NCBI RefSeq assembly: GCF_000025725.1
Contig: NC_013943.1
Location: 1,860,001-1,924,000 of the forward strand
Reading direction: 5' to 3'
From: Denitrovibrio acetiphilus DSM 12809
Lineage (GTDB): Bacteria > Chrysiogenota > Deferribacteres > Deferribacterales > Geovibrionaceae
DNA: 64,000 nt
Part shown: one piece after another, positions 36,001-44,873 of the stretch
Numbering within the stretch: position 1 is the stretch's first letter
How the letters are laid out: every line of letters begins with the position of its first letter
Translations under genes and position numbers: made by a program
The notes under the pieces: model-generated
Told to the model about the DNA's origin: nothing
Seen by the model: the letters and a program-made list of their open reading frames with translations, nothing else
The model's database searches: none

Positions 36001-36840
36001 CTACATCCCAACCCTGATCAATACCACTCCTGCCATAATGATTAACGTTCCCAGTGCCTTATTAATAGTCATCTTCTCCGCAAAAAGCACCATGCCGAAA
36101 AATGCTCCGAAAAGCACATTTACCTGCCGCAGGGCAGTTGCATAAGAAAGCTCTATCATTGTCAGACCATATCTGTATGAAGTGAAAGAAGCAAACACAA
36201 CAATCCCCGCCAGAACAACCCACTTAACATCTTTACGTACCTTACTGATTTTAAGCTCCCCACTCCGTCTTGAGTAGAGAAATAAGAAAAAAGTCATGAA
36301 AACCGACATCGAATATACATACAAAATGAAATTACCCTGAGAAACACCCTTCTTGTCCATCAGAGCCCCGAAAGAATATAGAAACGCAGCCAGCAGAGCG
36401 AATAAAACTCCCCTGCCCAACTTAACCCCTCCCCCTTTTATACGGTTAAGAACGATTGTGCCTAAAATAGTCAAAATAACTCCGGCAACACCTACTGCGG
36501 TCAAATCCTCTTTAAGAAATATTACCGCCCATATCAAAATAAAAAACGGTGATGATGTCGTGATAGGATAAACAAGAGACACGTCAGCATAGCGGTAGGA
36601 CGTAGAAACAGAAAGGTGATACCCCGTGAAGAAAAGAGCAGCTATAAAGGCACTTAAAACCACACCACCATTGAAATACAAGTAATCAGAAAATATTAAC
36701 GGATATAACAGAGTGAAAAAAGTTATATTAATAAGATGCATATAGAAATTAAACGCATATTTGTTTTCTGATTTTTTCAGAAGCATATTCCATAAGGAAT
36801 GGGACAGAGCGCTGAAAATAATAAATATAAACCCGATCAT
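36001..36840 (-). CDS. EamA/DMT-family transporter
   Basis: A 279-residue membrane protein with about ten helices in two EamA repeats (residues about 1-135 and 145-279). The N-terminus (ALSHSLWNMLLKKSENKYAF) and the second-repeat AGVVLIRVG ending are typical of drug/metabolite exporters. The substrate is unknown. It is convergent with the Ada-like gene, with one base between the stop codons, and divergent from citrate synthase. Confidence 0.87.
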   Translation of the reverse strand: MIGFIFIIFSALSHSLWNMLLKKSENKYAFNFYMHLINITFFTLLYPLIFSDYLYFNGGVVLSAFIAALFFTGYHLSVSTSYRYADVSLVYPITTSSPFFILIWAVIFLKEDLTAVGVAGVILTILGTIVLNRIKGGGVKLGRGVLFALLAAFLYSFGALMDKKGVSQGNFILYVYSMSVFMTFFLFLYSRRSGELKISKVRKDVKWVVLAGIVVFASFTSYRYGLTMIELSYATALRQVNVLFGAFFGMVLFAEKMTINKALGTLIIMAGVVLIRVGM

Positions 36841-37030
36841 TACCTCTCCTTATCAGGGATTATTCAAGTAAAAAATTTCGTATTTGAAATAACGTCTTTT
36901 TATGTTTTTAGCTTATTTAATTATCACACCTACAAACATATTGGTCAAGTATAAACTATTGCTAAATAGCTTTATTTGAGCATAATAACATCAAAACAGC
37001 ACATACACTATTTAATACATAAGTGCACAC

Positions 37031-37076
37031 TGTATACAATTTCATTATTGACAAGAGGAGCAACCGATGCTAAAAA
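37031..37076 (+). promoter_or_regulatory. Citrate synthase promoter with a GntR-type palindrome
   Basis: The perfect palindrome TGTATACA (37031-37038) lies 9 bp upstream of TTGACA (37048-37053). A weak -10, TAAAAA, is 17 bp further (37071-37076). The same palindrome is in the promoter of the GntR pair (18033). A repressor or activator bound next to the -35 would be well placed to control transcription. Confidence 0.5.
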
Positions 37077-37123
37077 ATAAACAGTGTTTAAAATATGAGA
37101 CCATAAATTGAGGAGGCATTTCA

Positions 37124-38434
37124 ATGGGACTTAAAGATGTACTTAAGAAAAAAATTGATGAGCAACGTCCTAGAACCACTAAACTGGTTAAGGAATTCGG
37201 TGATGTTAAAGTAGGAGAATACACTATCGCACAGACTATCGGTGGTGGCAGAGGGATCAAATCTCTCGTAACAGACATCTCTTACCTTGACCCAATGGAA
37301 GGGATCCGTTTCCGCGGAATGACTATCCCGGAAACATTCGCAGCTCTCCCAAAAGTTCCAGGGTCTGACTACCCCTATGTTGAAGGCTTTTGGTATCTGC
37401 TTCTCACAGGCGATGTTCCTACTGTCGAGCAGACACAGGAAGTTGTCGATATGTGGAAAGAGTACGCTCAGGTACCTCAATACGTTATCGACATCCTCAG
37501 AGCTATGCCTAGAGATTCTCACCCTATGGCAATGTTCTCTGCTGCTATCGTTGCTATGCAGCGCGAATCAATATTCGCTAAGAACTACTCAGAAGGTAAA
37601 TTCAACAAAATGACATGCTGGGAGGATATGTACGAAGACTGTAACATCCTCATGGCCAGACTTGCCCCTATCGGTGCATATATCTACAGAATGAAATACA
37701 AAGGCGACACACACATCCCTGCTGACCCATCACTGGACTTCGGTGCTAACTTTGCTCACATGATCGGACAGAGCAAAGAGTATATGGATGTTGCCAGAAT
37801 GTACTTCATCCTTCACTCAGACCACGAATCAGGTAACGTATCCGCACACACAACACACCTTGTTGCGTCTGCACTTTCTGATGCCTACTACTCACTTTCA
37901 GCTGGTATTAACGGGCTTGCAGGTCCTCTTCACGGTCTTGCTAACGAAGAAGTTCTTCGCTGGACACAAAACTTCCTCGAAAAACTCGGCGGTGAAGTCC
38001 CTACAAAAGAAGGTCTTGAAAAAGCTCTCTGGGACACACTTAACAGTGGTCAGGTTATCCCTGGATACGGTCACGCGGTTCTTCGTAAGACAGACCCACG
38101 TTACACATCTCAGCGTGAATTCTGCCTGAATACTCCGGGGCTTAAAGACTATCCGCTTTTCAAACTTGTAGCTCTTATCTTTGAAGTAGCTCCTGATGTA
38201 CTTCTTAAACATGGTAAAGCTAAAAACCCATGGCCAAATGTTGACGCTCAGTCCGGTGTTATCCAGTGGTACTATGGTGTTACACAGTACGAGTTCTACA
38301 CAGTTCTCTTCGGTATCGGTAGAGCACTTGGTGTTCTTGCTAATATCACATGGGACAGAGCTCTCGGTTATGCCATTGAGCGTCCTAAGTCTGTTACAAC
38401 AGCTATGCTTGAAGAAGTTGCAGGCATAAAATAA
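37124..38434 (+). CDS. gltA: Citrate synthase, eukaryote-like type
   Basis: A 436-residue enzyme condensing oxaloacetate and acetyl-CoA at the entry of the TCA cycle. Catalytic landmarks are the HSDHESGNVSAHTTHL region, the first catalytic histidine in GLAGPLHGLANEEVL, the second in GYGHAVLRKTDPR, and a late Asp. These blocks are closer to mitochondrial citrate synthase than to E. coli GltA, as described for Geobacter and relatives. The short LKDVLKKKIDEQRP start has no targeting role in bacteria. GAGGAGG precedes the ATG. It stands alone with its own promoter and terminator. In some anaerobes this enzyme type can also run toward citrate cleavage. Confidence 0.95.
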   Translation: MGLKDVLKKKIDEQRPRTTKLVKEFGDVKVGEYTIAQTIGGGRGIKSLVTDISYLDPMEGIRFRGMTIPETFAALPKVPGSDYPYVEGFWYLLLTGDVPTVEQTQEVVDMWKEYAQVPQYVIDILRAMPRDSHPMAMFSAAIVAMQRESIFAKNYSEGKFNKMTCWEDMYEDCNILMARLAPIGAYIYRMKYKGDTHIPADPSLDFGANFAHMIGQSKEYMDVARMYFILHSDHESGNVSAHTTHLVASALSDAYYSLSAGINGLAGPLHGLANEEVLRWTQNFLEKLGGEVPTKEGLEKALWDTLNSGQVIPGYGHAVLRKTDPRYTSQREFCLNTPGLKDYPLFKLVALIFEVAPDVLLKHGKAKNPWPNVDAQSGVIQWYYGVTQYEFYTVLFGIGRALGVLANITWDRALGYAIERPKSVTTAMLEEVAGIK

Positions 38435-38464
38435 GAAATTACTCTCAGATATAAACCTCATAAG

Positions 38465-38494
38465 AAAAAAGGGGATCTTCGGATCTCCTTTTTT
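38465..38494. terminator. Bidirectional terminator after citrate synthase
   Basis: A stem of about nine bp (AAGGGGATC, 38469-38477 / GATCTCCTT, 38482-38490, with one wobble) is closed by the stable TTCG tetraloop (38478-38481). It is flanked by A-rich sequence on the left and Ts on the right, so it can end transcription in both directions. The possible minus-strand small gene at 38513 would use the other face. Confidence 0.92.
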
Positions 38495-38512
38495 CATATA
38501 TACACATAGATA

Positions 38513-38647
38513 TTAGCCCGCATAACCGCAACCCCAGCCCTCCCCTTCAGTGCCTTTACAACCGACAACCGACTCACAATATTCAGACCGACACACGTGA
38601 CTAACTTTATATCTGTGTTCTATTAATGCTTTTAGATACTCCTTCAT
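38513..38647 (-). CDS. Possible small cysteine-rich protein, 44 residues
   Basis: An open frame from ATG 38647 to TAA 38513. It begins MKEYLKALIEHRYKVSH and ends CKGTEGEGWGCGYAG. The N-terminal half is a plausible amphipathic helix. The second half holds four cysteines and many glycines, and its GC content is well above the AT-rich surroundings, as expected of coding sequence. Its stop lies just before the bidirectional terminator. Against it: no clear ribosome site is seen, and at 44 codons chance cannot be excluded. I do not recognise a family. Confidence 0.4.
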   Translation of the reverse strand: MKEYLKALIEHRYKVSHVCRSEYCESVVGCKGTEGEGWGCGYAG

Positions 38648-38699
38648 TTTCAAACTTGCAGTTTCGCAGATACCAAAATACAATAAATATATCGGTAAA

Positions 38700-38720
38700 A
38701 TAAAAGCGAAGAGCTTTTAT
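38700..38720. promoter_or_regulatory. Perfect 8-bp inverted repeat upstream of cfa
   Basis: ATAAAAGC (38700-38707) and GCTTTTAT (38713-38720) with a 5-nt loop lie 36 bp upstream of the cfa start, in the region shared with the possible small minus-strand gene. It may be an operator or an mRNA leader hairpin. Confidence 0.35.
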
Positions 38721-38755
38721 GACTTAAACCTTTTATGTAGTTTCAGGAGGAGCAA

Positions 38756-39874
38756 ATGTCTTCAATTGATTTCAAAACGAAGATTGAGCACGCCCTGTCC
38801 ACTGCAGACATCAAGACCAAAGGTGACCGTCCGTGGGACATCACAATCCACAACGATAACCTTTTCTCCAGAGTAATGGCAGACGGCTCTCTCGGACTAG
38901 GCGAAGCCTACATTGAAAAATGGTGGGATTGTGACAAACTTGACGAATTCTTTTATAGGATTCTCAGTGTAGAACTTGAAACCCAGTTTAAAAGCTGGAC
39001 AGACTATAAAGAATACCTGAGATCTAAACTGTTTAACCTTCAAAACCGCTCACGAGCCTTCCAGATAGGGCAGAAACACTACGACATAGGAAACGAACTT
39101 TACAAAAACATGCTTGACGAAAGACTGATCTATAGCTGCGGTTACTGGAGCCACGCAAACAACCTGAAAGAGGCTCAGGAGTCAAAGCTTGATCTTGTAT
39201 GCCGTAAACTTCAGCTCAAGCCTGGAATGAGGATACTGGATATAGGCTGCGGCTGGGGCGGAGCAGATAAATTTGCCGCTGAAAATTACGGCGTAGAAGT
39301 AGTAGGAATCACAGTATCAAAAGAACAGGTCGAGCTTGGAAAGTGTATATGCAGTGGTCTGCCGGTTAATCTGGAATTAAAAGACTACAGGGATATCAGC
39401 GAAAAATTTGACCGTATATTCTCAATAGGAATGTTTGAGCATGTCGGACGGAAAAACTATAAAGAATACTTTGAGGTAGCAAAAAGATGCCTCAAAGACG
39501 ATGAAATATTCCTTCTGCACACAATAGGACGCAACACAACTTCCAAAGGGAGCGACCCTTGGATAAGTAAATACATTTTCCCAAACTCCATGCTCCCTTC
39601 TGCCAAAGATATTGCAGAGTTCTCAGAAGGGCAATTTGTAATAGAGGACTGGCACAATTTCGGACAATATTACGATACAACCCTTATGGAGTGGTACAGA
39701 AACTTCAATAAAAACTGGGACAAACTAAAAGACAAATATGACGAAAACTTCTACCGTATGTGGAAATACTACCTTCTTTCATGTGCCGGTTCTTTCAGAG
39801 CAAGAAAGAATCAGGTCTGGCAGATAGTGTTCTCTCCAAAAGGGATAAAAGGCGGCTACGAACCTGTCAGGTAG
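38756..39874 (+). CDS. cfa: Cyclopropane-fatty-acyl-phospholipid synthase
   Basis: A 372-residue SAM-dependent enzyme that adds a methylene bridge to unsaturated acyl chains of membrane phospholipids. The N-terminal part contains GSLGLGEAYIEKWWDC, and the Rossmann methyltransferase part has the SAM loop LDIGCGWGG. The bicarbonate/active-site region is marked by FDRIFSIGMFEHVGRKNY and the C-terminal MWKYYLLSCAGSFRAR. AGGAGG precedes the ATG. It stands alone and converges with rmuC. Confidence 0.95.
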   Translation: MSSIDFKTKIEHALSTADIKTKGDRPWDITIHNDNLFSRVMADGSLGLGEAYIEKWWDCDKLDEFFYRILSVELETQFKSWTDYKEYLRSKLFNLQNRSRAFQIGQKHYDIGNELYKNMLDERLIYSCGYWSHANNLKEAQESKLDLVCRKLQLKPGMRILDIGCGWGGADKFAAENYGVEVVGITVSKEQVELGKCICSGLPVNLELKDYRDISEKFDRIFSIGMFEHVGRKNYKEYFEVAKRCLKDDEIFLLHTIGRNTTSKGSDPWISKYIFPNSMLPSAKDIAEFSEGQFVIEDWHNFGQYYDTTLMEWYRNFNKNWDKLKDKYDENFYRMWKYYLLSCAGSFRARKNQVWQIVFSPKGIKGGYEPVR

Positions 39875-39898
39875 ATATTACTCCACATAAAATCTGAA

Positions 39899-41032
39899 CT
39901 ACTCACTTATCTCGATCCCCTTTTCACTTCTGAGCAGTTCAATCTTTTCAAGTGGTTTTTCAAGCATATTTCGTCTTGTGGAGATAAGTTCATCGTAAGA
40001 CTTCTGAGCTTCATCGATCTTTTTGCCTACCATTTCCAGTTTTGCGGTGAACTTATCCCATTGTTGATAAAACTTTCCAAATAGCTTAAGCATTTCGCCC
40101 GAAGTACTTTCAAAGGCAAAGTTTTCAACAGACTGACGTATTACGGCAAGCACAGCAAAAAGTGACAATGGAGAAGTAAGAATAACCCCAGCCTCCATAG
40201 CTATATCCATAATCTGCGGGTCTTTTTCATAAATAAACTCATAGACACTTTCGTTGGGTATAAACAGGAGCATTACATCAAGCGTATTTTCCTGCTGATC
40301 GATATAGCCTCTGGTTTTAACATCTTTTATCTTCTGGCGGACATCACGAATGAAATTCTTTATATGGGGCTCTTTGCCTGCCCCCTCCTCAGAACAAAAC
40401 TTAAGATAACTGTCCAGCGGAAATTTCACATCCATATGCACACAGAACCCCTGAGGCAGATAGAAAGTGAAGTCCGGTCTGCTGCCGTTCGCCATAGTCT
40501 TCTGCACGTCATAGTTTATCTTCTCTTTCATCCCTGTGGTGCGTATAATGTCGAGAGCCATCCTTTCCCCCCAGCGCCCTCTTTCCGCTGAAGACGCAAG
40601 CGCTTTATTCAGGCTGGCTGTGACATCAGACAACTTTTCAGTCTGGTGAACAGTGTTTTTGATCTGCTGGGCAATCTCGCTGAAACGAGCCTCGCGCTCC
40701 TTCTCCATCCCTGTCATCAGCAGGTGAACACGCTCAAGTTCGCGGCTCATATTCAGAAGCTGGGCATCAATCAGAGCTTTCTTAGCTTCAAGGTCTTTTT
40801 CACCTTCTTTATTTTTTGAATCCATAACATTGCCTGCAAGCTTCAGAAATTCATCTGTATTTTTGGATAAACTATCCATAGAAAGCTCGGCAAATGCCCC
40901 TTTCATCCCGTCAGTAATTCGGAGCAGCTCTCTTTCACTCTCATTTCTGGCTCTCCTGTTGAAAAACAGTGAAGCAGCAAAGCCGAGTAAAATGCCTACA
41001 AAAAATGTTATAAACGGAAATATCTCTTTCAT
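39899..41032 (-). CDS. rmuC: RmuC-family protein (DNA recombination protein RmuC)
   Basis: A 377-residue protein. One N-terminal membrane helix (about residues 5-24) is followed by a coiled-coil region (about 30-150) and the RmuC nuclease-like domain (about 160-340). That domain has RGRWGERMALDIIRTTGM, NGSRPDFTFYLP, MDVKFPLDSY and LLFIPNESVYEFIYE. RmuC limits DNA inversions at short inverted repeats in E. coli; the PD-(D/E)XK-like core is inferred for the family. The 17-bp gap to the divergent 41050 frame includes the promoter region. Confidence 0.93.
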   Translation of the reverse strand: MKEIFPFITFFVGILLGFAASLFFNRRARNESERELLRITDGMKGAFAELSMDSLSKNTDEFLKLAGNVMDSKNKEGEKDLEAKKALIDAQLLNMSRELERVHLLMTGMEKEREARFSEIAQQIKNTVHQTEKLSDVTASLNKALASSAERGRWGERMALDIIRTTGMKEKINYDVQKTMANGSRPDFTFYLPQGFCVHMDVKFPLDSYLKFCSEEGAGKEPHIKNFIRDVRQKIKDVKTRGYIDQQENTLDVMLLFIPNESVYEFIYEKDPQIMDIAMEAGVILTSPLSLFAVLAVIRQSVENFAFESTSGEMLKLFGKFYQQWDKFTAKLEMVGKKIDEAQKSYDELISTRRNMLEKPLEKIELLRSEKGIEISE

Positions 41033-41112
41033 ATTAACAGCCTTTATTTGTGATATCTTTATTTATCATATATGATTGTTTCAGTCACGACACTATTAAA
41101 AGGAGTACAATT

Positions 41113-41715
41113 TTGTTTTTCACCGAATCAATATTATACATAAACATATTTTCTCTGATACTGGGAATTTGCCTCAGCTGGTACTTTGGAGGAACAGATT
41201 TCCCATTCCACACAGACAGGCTTATAGCGAGCTTTGTCAGTTACTGCGAAAAAGCTGTTTACCGTGAAGGCTCTTTTAAAGAAGGAGCAATCGCTCTCAC
41301 ACTGACACTGCTTATGGTTTTTGGTGTAACATCTTTATTGCTGTATTTCACAAAAAACGCAGGCAGCTTATGGTATTTTATCCTTTCAACGTTCATAATC
41401 TATACAAGCATTAACGAAAGGTTTTCCACTTTTCAACAAAGCGGAAGTATGGGGCAGAATTTTCTTCAGTACGCCCTTCCTGTAGTGTTTTACAGCATAA
41501 TAGCAGGTCCGGTCGCTGCGGTACTTTTCCGCACTTTACCGGTTATCGCCTATATGAATCCGACAAAAGTGGAAAAGTTTCAGCAGTTCGGGGAGCCTGC
41601 CGAACAGACATATAATATACTGCGGGATACAGCTAATGTTCTCATTCCGGTTCTATTGTGGATAACAGTAAATATGCGGAAATCTGTCAGATATCTGAAG
41701 TCCTTCAGACCTTGA
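41113..41715 (+). CDS. CobD/CbiB-AmpE-like membrane protein, short
   Basis: A 200-residue membrane protein with four to five helices. DRLIASFVSYCEKAVYREG near the N-terminus and IAGPVAAVLFRTLPVIAYM followed by KFQQFGEPAEQTYNILRDTANVLIP recall the CobD/CbiB family, where these places read GPxGALxYRxxNTLD and ARLDDxxNxxPAR. It is shorter than CobD (about 310) and lacks its LDD signature, so cobinamide synthase activity is doubtful; an AmpE-like role is possible. The start is TTG at 41113, after AAGGAG, since the upstream ATG frame has no ribosome site. Confidence 0.6.
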   Translation: MFFTESILYINIFSLILGICLSWYFGGTDFPFHTDRLIASFVSYCEKAVYREGSFKEGAIALTLTLLMVFGVTSLLLYFTKNAGSLWYFILSTFIIYTSINERFSTFQQSGSMGQNFLQYALPVVFYSIIAGPVAAVLFRTLPVIAYMNPTKVEKFQQFGEPAEQTYNILRDTANVLIPVLLWITVNMRKSVRYLKSFRP

Positions 41716-41794
41716 CTGTTCAGCCTATTATACCTGCACACACCGCAAAAATAAATCTATTGTGCAAAACATAACTATAGTGTTAATATATCCC

Positions 41795-42340
41795 ATGAAA
41801 ATACTATATATGCCTGGGCTGGCATCGATAACAGACAAAAGCTATGACATATCAAAAAGCTGCAAACTGGTTCATCTGATGGAACTTGCGGAATGCACTG
41901 TTTTTGACTATAAGCTTTATCGCCCGGCAGATATTATTCAGTACATTTCTAATTTTGACCTTCTTTTCGGCTCTTCGTTCGGAGGGTATTTTGCTTTCTA
42001 CCTGTCCCTGAATACAGGTAAGCCTTCCATATCAGTCAACCCTTCGCTATTTCTCGACGAAAGGATAGAAAAACTTATAAAAGAGCACCAGAAGGAGCTG
42101 TCTTTTATCAAACCTTCAGAAATACGGGCGATCAAAAGTGCCCCAACAGGTAAGCCCGCACCTCATGTCAACGTTCTTATGAATATTGATGATGATATTA
42201 TTGATGCCGGACGGGTCATTGACACTTCTGAAAAGTTTAAATGCAATATCTACACCTATGAAAAAGGCGGACACCAGAGCAGTAACTTCCAAGGGGACAT
42301 GCTGCCAACAATAAAAATGATATTGAATGGCCTCGGATAA
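41795..42340 (+). CDS. YqiA/UPF0227-like alpha/beta hydrolase
   Basis: A 181-residue protein beginning MKILYMPGLAS, the short beta-strand and oxyanion loop of the YqiA-type esterases. It contains the nucleophile elbow GSSFGGYFA (Gly-x-Ser-x-Gly-Gly) and a late GGHQSSNF histidine that would complete a Ser-Asp-His triad, with DDDIID supplying the acid. The substrate is unknown. An ATG 11 codons upstream (41762) is possible, but neither start has a good ribosome site. Confidence 0.75.
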   Translation: MKILYMPGLASITDKSYDISKSCKLVHLMELAECTVFDYKLYRPADIIQYISNFDLLFGSSFGGYFAFYLSLNTGKPSISVNPSLFLDERIEKLIKEHQKELSFIKPSEIRAIKSAPTGKPAPHVNVLMNIDDDIIDAGRVIDTSEKFKCNIYTYEKGGHQSSNFQGDMLPTIKMILNGLG

Positions 42341-42394
42341 CTGCTCTATTATTTAAACACTTACTTTCTACAATCTTATATGCTACTATGAAAT

Positions 42395-43300
42395 ATGGAT
42401 AATCTAATATTACTCATTATATGTTTTGTAGTTGGATTCATCTCAAGAAAGTTTAAAACCATGCCCGAGGAAACTCCGCTGGTGCTTAACAGCTTCCTGA
42501 TAAATCTATCTTTACCCGCCATATCTTTTATGTTTATGCATGAAATGCACTTTAATACTAAACTTCTTTTTCCGGTGCTTATGCCCTGGATATGCTTCAT
42601 AGCCGCATACATTTTCTTTAAAATTCTCCAGAAAATTTGCGGTTTTTCTCAGGCAACTACAGGATGCCTGATACTTACTGTCGGGCTCGGCAATACATCA
42701 TTTGTCGGACTGCCTATGATAACTGCTTTCTACGGTGCAGAATACATCGGCATAGGGGTTCTCTGCGACCAGCCAGGGAGCTTTCTTGTGCTTTCAACAC
42801 TGGGTGTCATCGTTGCGACAACGCATTCTTCAGGCTCCATATCCTTTGCCAGTCTCCTAAAGAAAGTTATCTCTTTCCCGCCTCTCCAGGCGGTCGCACT
42901 CGGGTTGATTTTCCGTACTGTACCTCTACCTGAATGGAGTATAAACGTTATGAAAGGCTTCGGGGCGACAATAACCCCTCTGGCGATGGTATCTGTCGGG
43001 TATCAGCTAAAATTTGCTTTGTCTGACAGATTATTAAGTAAACTTGCCACCGGGCTTTTGTTCAAACTTTTTCTGGCTCCGGCATTGATTTATTTTATTT
43101 ATGTCGTAGTATTAAATGCATCGGGAATAGAGATGCAAGTCACAATTTTCGAGGCAGCAATGGGTCCTATGATTACAGCAGGCATCATAGCTATGCAGTA
43201 TAATCTGGACAAAAACCTGGCAACCATGCTTATGGGAGTGGGTATCCCCGCTTCTCTGCTAAGCCTTGTCCTATGGTACTATCTGCTCTCAGGAGTATAA
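42395..43300 (+). CDS. AEC-family transporter (auxin efflux carrier type)
   Basis: A 301-residue membrane protein with about ten helices in two five-helix halves. LINLSLPAISFMFMHE and VGLGNTSFVGLPMITAFYG are characteristic of bacterial AEC transporters, many of which move dicarboxylates such as malate or malonate. GLIFRTVPLPEWSINVMKGFG falls in the linking region. It is just upstream of ftsE (6 bp apart), probably in the same transcript though unrelated in role. Confidence 0.88.
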   Translation: MDNLILLIICFVVGFISRKFKTMPEETPLVLNSFLINLSLPAISFMFMHEMHFNTKLLFPVLMPWICFIAAYIFFKILQKICGFSQATTGCLILTVGLGNTSFVGLPMITAFYGAEYIGIGVLCDQPGSFLVLSTLGVIVATTHSSGSISFASLLKKVISFPPLQAVALGLIFRTVPLPEWSINVMKGFGATITPLAMVSVGYQLKFALSDRLLSKLATGLLFKLFLAPALIYFIYVVVLNASGIEMQVTIFEAAMGPMITAGIIAMQYNLDKNLATMLMGVGIPASLLSLVLWYYLLSGV

Positions 43301-43306
43301 TTTTAT

Positions 43307-43993
43307 ATGGTTGAACTGCATAAAGTTGATGTTGTTTACGACGACGGAAATCAAGGGCTGAAATCCATCGACCTGCACATTGAACGCGGTGAGCTTATTT
43401 ATATAACAGGCAACAGCGGTGCGGGTAAAACAAGTCTACTCAGGCTTCTCTATGGCGACCTTATACCTGCCAGAGGGGTAATAAAGCTCGACAATAAGAA
43501 CATCGGGCACCTTAGAAGCAAAAGCATTGCTTATCTCCGCAGGGACATAGGGGTGGTCTTTCAGGACTTCAAACTCCTTGAAGACATGACAGTCTACGAA
43601 AACCTTATGCTGCCGCTGGAAATCTTTTACCTCAGCCCTCAGGTTATTCAGGACAGGATATTTACGCTGCTGAAACAGCTCGATCTTTTCACACACAGAG
43701 ACTTTGCAGTAAAAAAGCTATCCGGCGGAGAAAAACAGAGGGTGGCACTGGCACGAGCCATCATTAACGAACCCATTCTCCTGCTGGCTGACGAACCGAC
43801 AGGCAATCTTGACTCACGAAATGCAGATAAAGTTATGGATATGCTCCTTCACAAAACAGCAAAAGGAACAACAACACTTATTGCTACACACGACCAGAGA
43901 ATCTTAAAGGAATACCCTGGCAGAATAATATATCTGGAACACGGCAAAATCTCTTATGACAGCGCAGGCGGGAGAAGATTTACCCATGGATAG
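43307..43993 (+). CDS. ftsE: Cell-division ABC ATPase FtsE
   Basis: A 228-residue ATPase with Walker A GNSGAGKTS, Q-loop VVFQDFKLLEDMTVYEN (the FtsE-like segment), signature LSGGEKQRVALARA and Walker B LLADEPTGNLD. With FtsX it links septal ring assembly to peptidoglycan hydrolysis through EnvC. AGGAG precedes the ATG. The stop overlaps the ftsX start by 8 bp. Confidence 0.95.
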   Translation: MVELHKVDVVYDDGNQGLKSIDLHIERGELIYITGNSGAGKTSLLRLLYGDLIPARGVIKLDNKNIGHLRSKSIAYLRRDIGVVFQDFKLLEDMTVYENLMLPLEIFYLSPQVIQDRIFTLLKQLDLFTHRDFAVKKLSGGEKQRVALARAIINEPILLLADEPTGNLDSRNADKVMDMLLHKTAKGTTTLIATHDQRILKEYPGRIIYLEHGKISYDSAGGRRFTHG

Positions 43994-44873
43994 ACTCAAA
44001 TACACTCTGACCAAAGGATTTTATCTTTTTTTTCTAAACCTGCGTAAAAACTTTGTCTCAATATTAACCGTTGCGACCCTTCTGTTTTTTTATCTGGCTG
44101 TTTTTTCTGTTAATTTCTCTGCATCAAAAGCCATAGACAAATTAACCGATATCAAAACAATCAGAGTCTTTCTGGAAGAAGGTGTCAGCTACAAAGACAT
44201 ATTAAAAGAACTTTCAGAACTTCAAATGCCTGCCAGTTTTAGATATTTCACCAAACATGCAGCAAAGACCAGAGTGCTGAACCTTGTTCCCGGTGCAAAA
44301 AATATCGAAAAATTACCTGTCGAGCTTTTTCCGGAGTTTATCGAAATGAAATTTGCCGATTATGCTTCTGATGAACAGCTCGTAATGGAAACAGCAATCC
44401 AGATCGAGCAGATAGGTGGTGTCCGAACTGTCGAATACGGAAAAAGCGTCGGGGAAAAACTGGGGAAGATAAAGCGTACCTCAATGCTTTTTATTATCTT
44501 TATATCAGTCATTACAGGCATATCCTCCGCGGTGATAATATTTAACACAATCAGTCTGAGTCTTTATAAACAACAGCGAAAACTTTCTATCTATAAACTT
44601 GTTGGTGCAACAGGGATGTTTATTGCAGCTCCATATTTATTTGCTGCATTGCTTGAATCAACTCTGGCTTTCCTTATAGCCGGTGCAGGGAATTATCTTT
44701 TTGTTTCCGGTGTAACCAACTATCTCTTAAAAAATTCGTATTTTATGCTTTTTACTCCTCCTGCATGGTTATTTGCAGTTTTCTATTTTTTATTGATTAT
44801 AACTACAGTATTTTCTGCTTTCTACTGCGTTTTTTCATTCCTTATGAGGTTAAAAAGTGTAAATGAAGTTTAA
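43986..44873 (+). CDS. ftsX: Cell-division permease-like protein FtsX
   Basis: A 295-residue membrane protein with the FtsX layout: a cytoplasmic N-terminus, TM1 (about residues 25-43), a periplasmic domain of about 110 residues, then three more helices. It has the family phrase FNTISLSLYKQQRKLSIYKLVGAT after TM2. FtsX passes the FtsE ATPase cycle to the periplasmic EnvC. The start at 43986 (MDRLKYTLTKGF) is preceded by GGGAGAAG; the longer frame from 43956 would overlap ftsE by 38 bp. Confidence 0.93.
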   Translation: MDRLKYTLTKGFYLFFLNLRKNFVSILTVATLLFFYLAVFSVNFSASKAIDKLTDIKTIRVFLEEGVSYKDILKELSELQMPASFRYFTKHAAKTRVLNLVPGAKNIEKLPVELFPEFIEMKFADYASDEQLVMETAIQIEQIGGVRTVEYGKSVGEKLGKIKRTSMLFIIFISVITGISSAVIIFNTISLSLYKQQRKLSIYKLVGATGMFIAAPYLFAALLESTLAFLIAGAGNYLFVSGVTNYLLKNSYFMLFTPPAWLFAVFYFLLIITTVFSAFYCVFSFLMRLKSVNEV

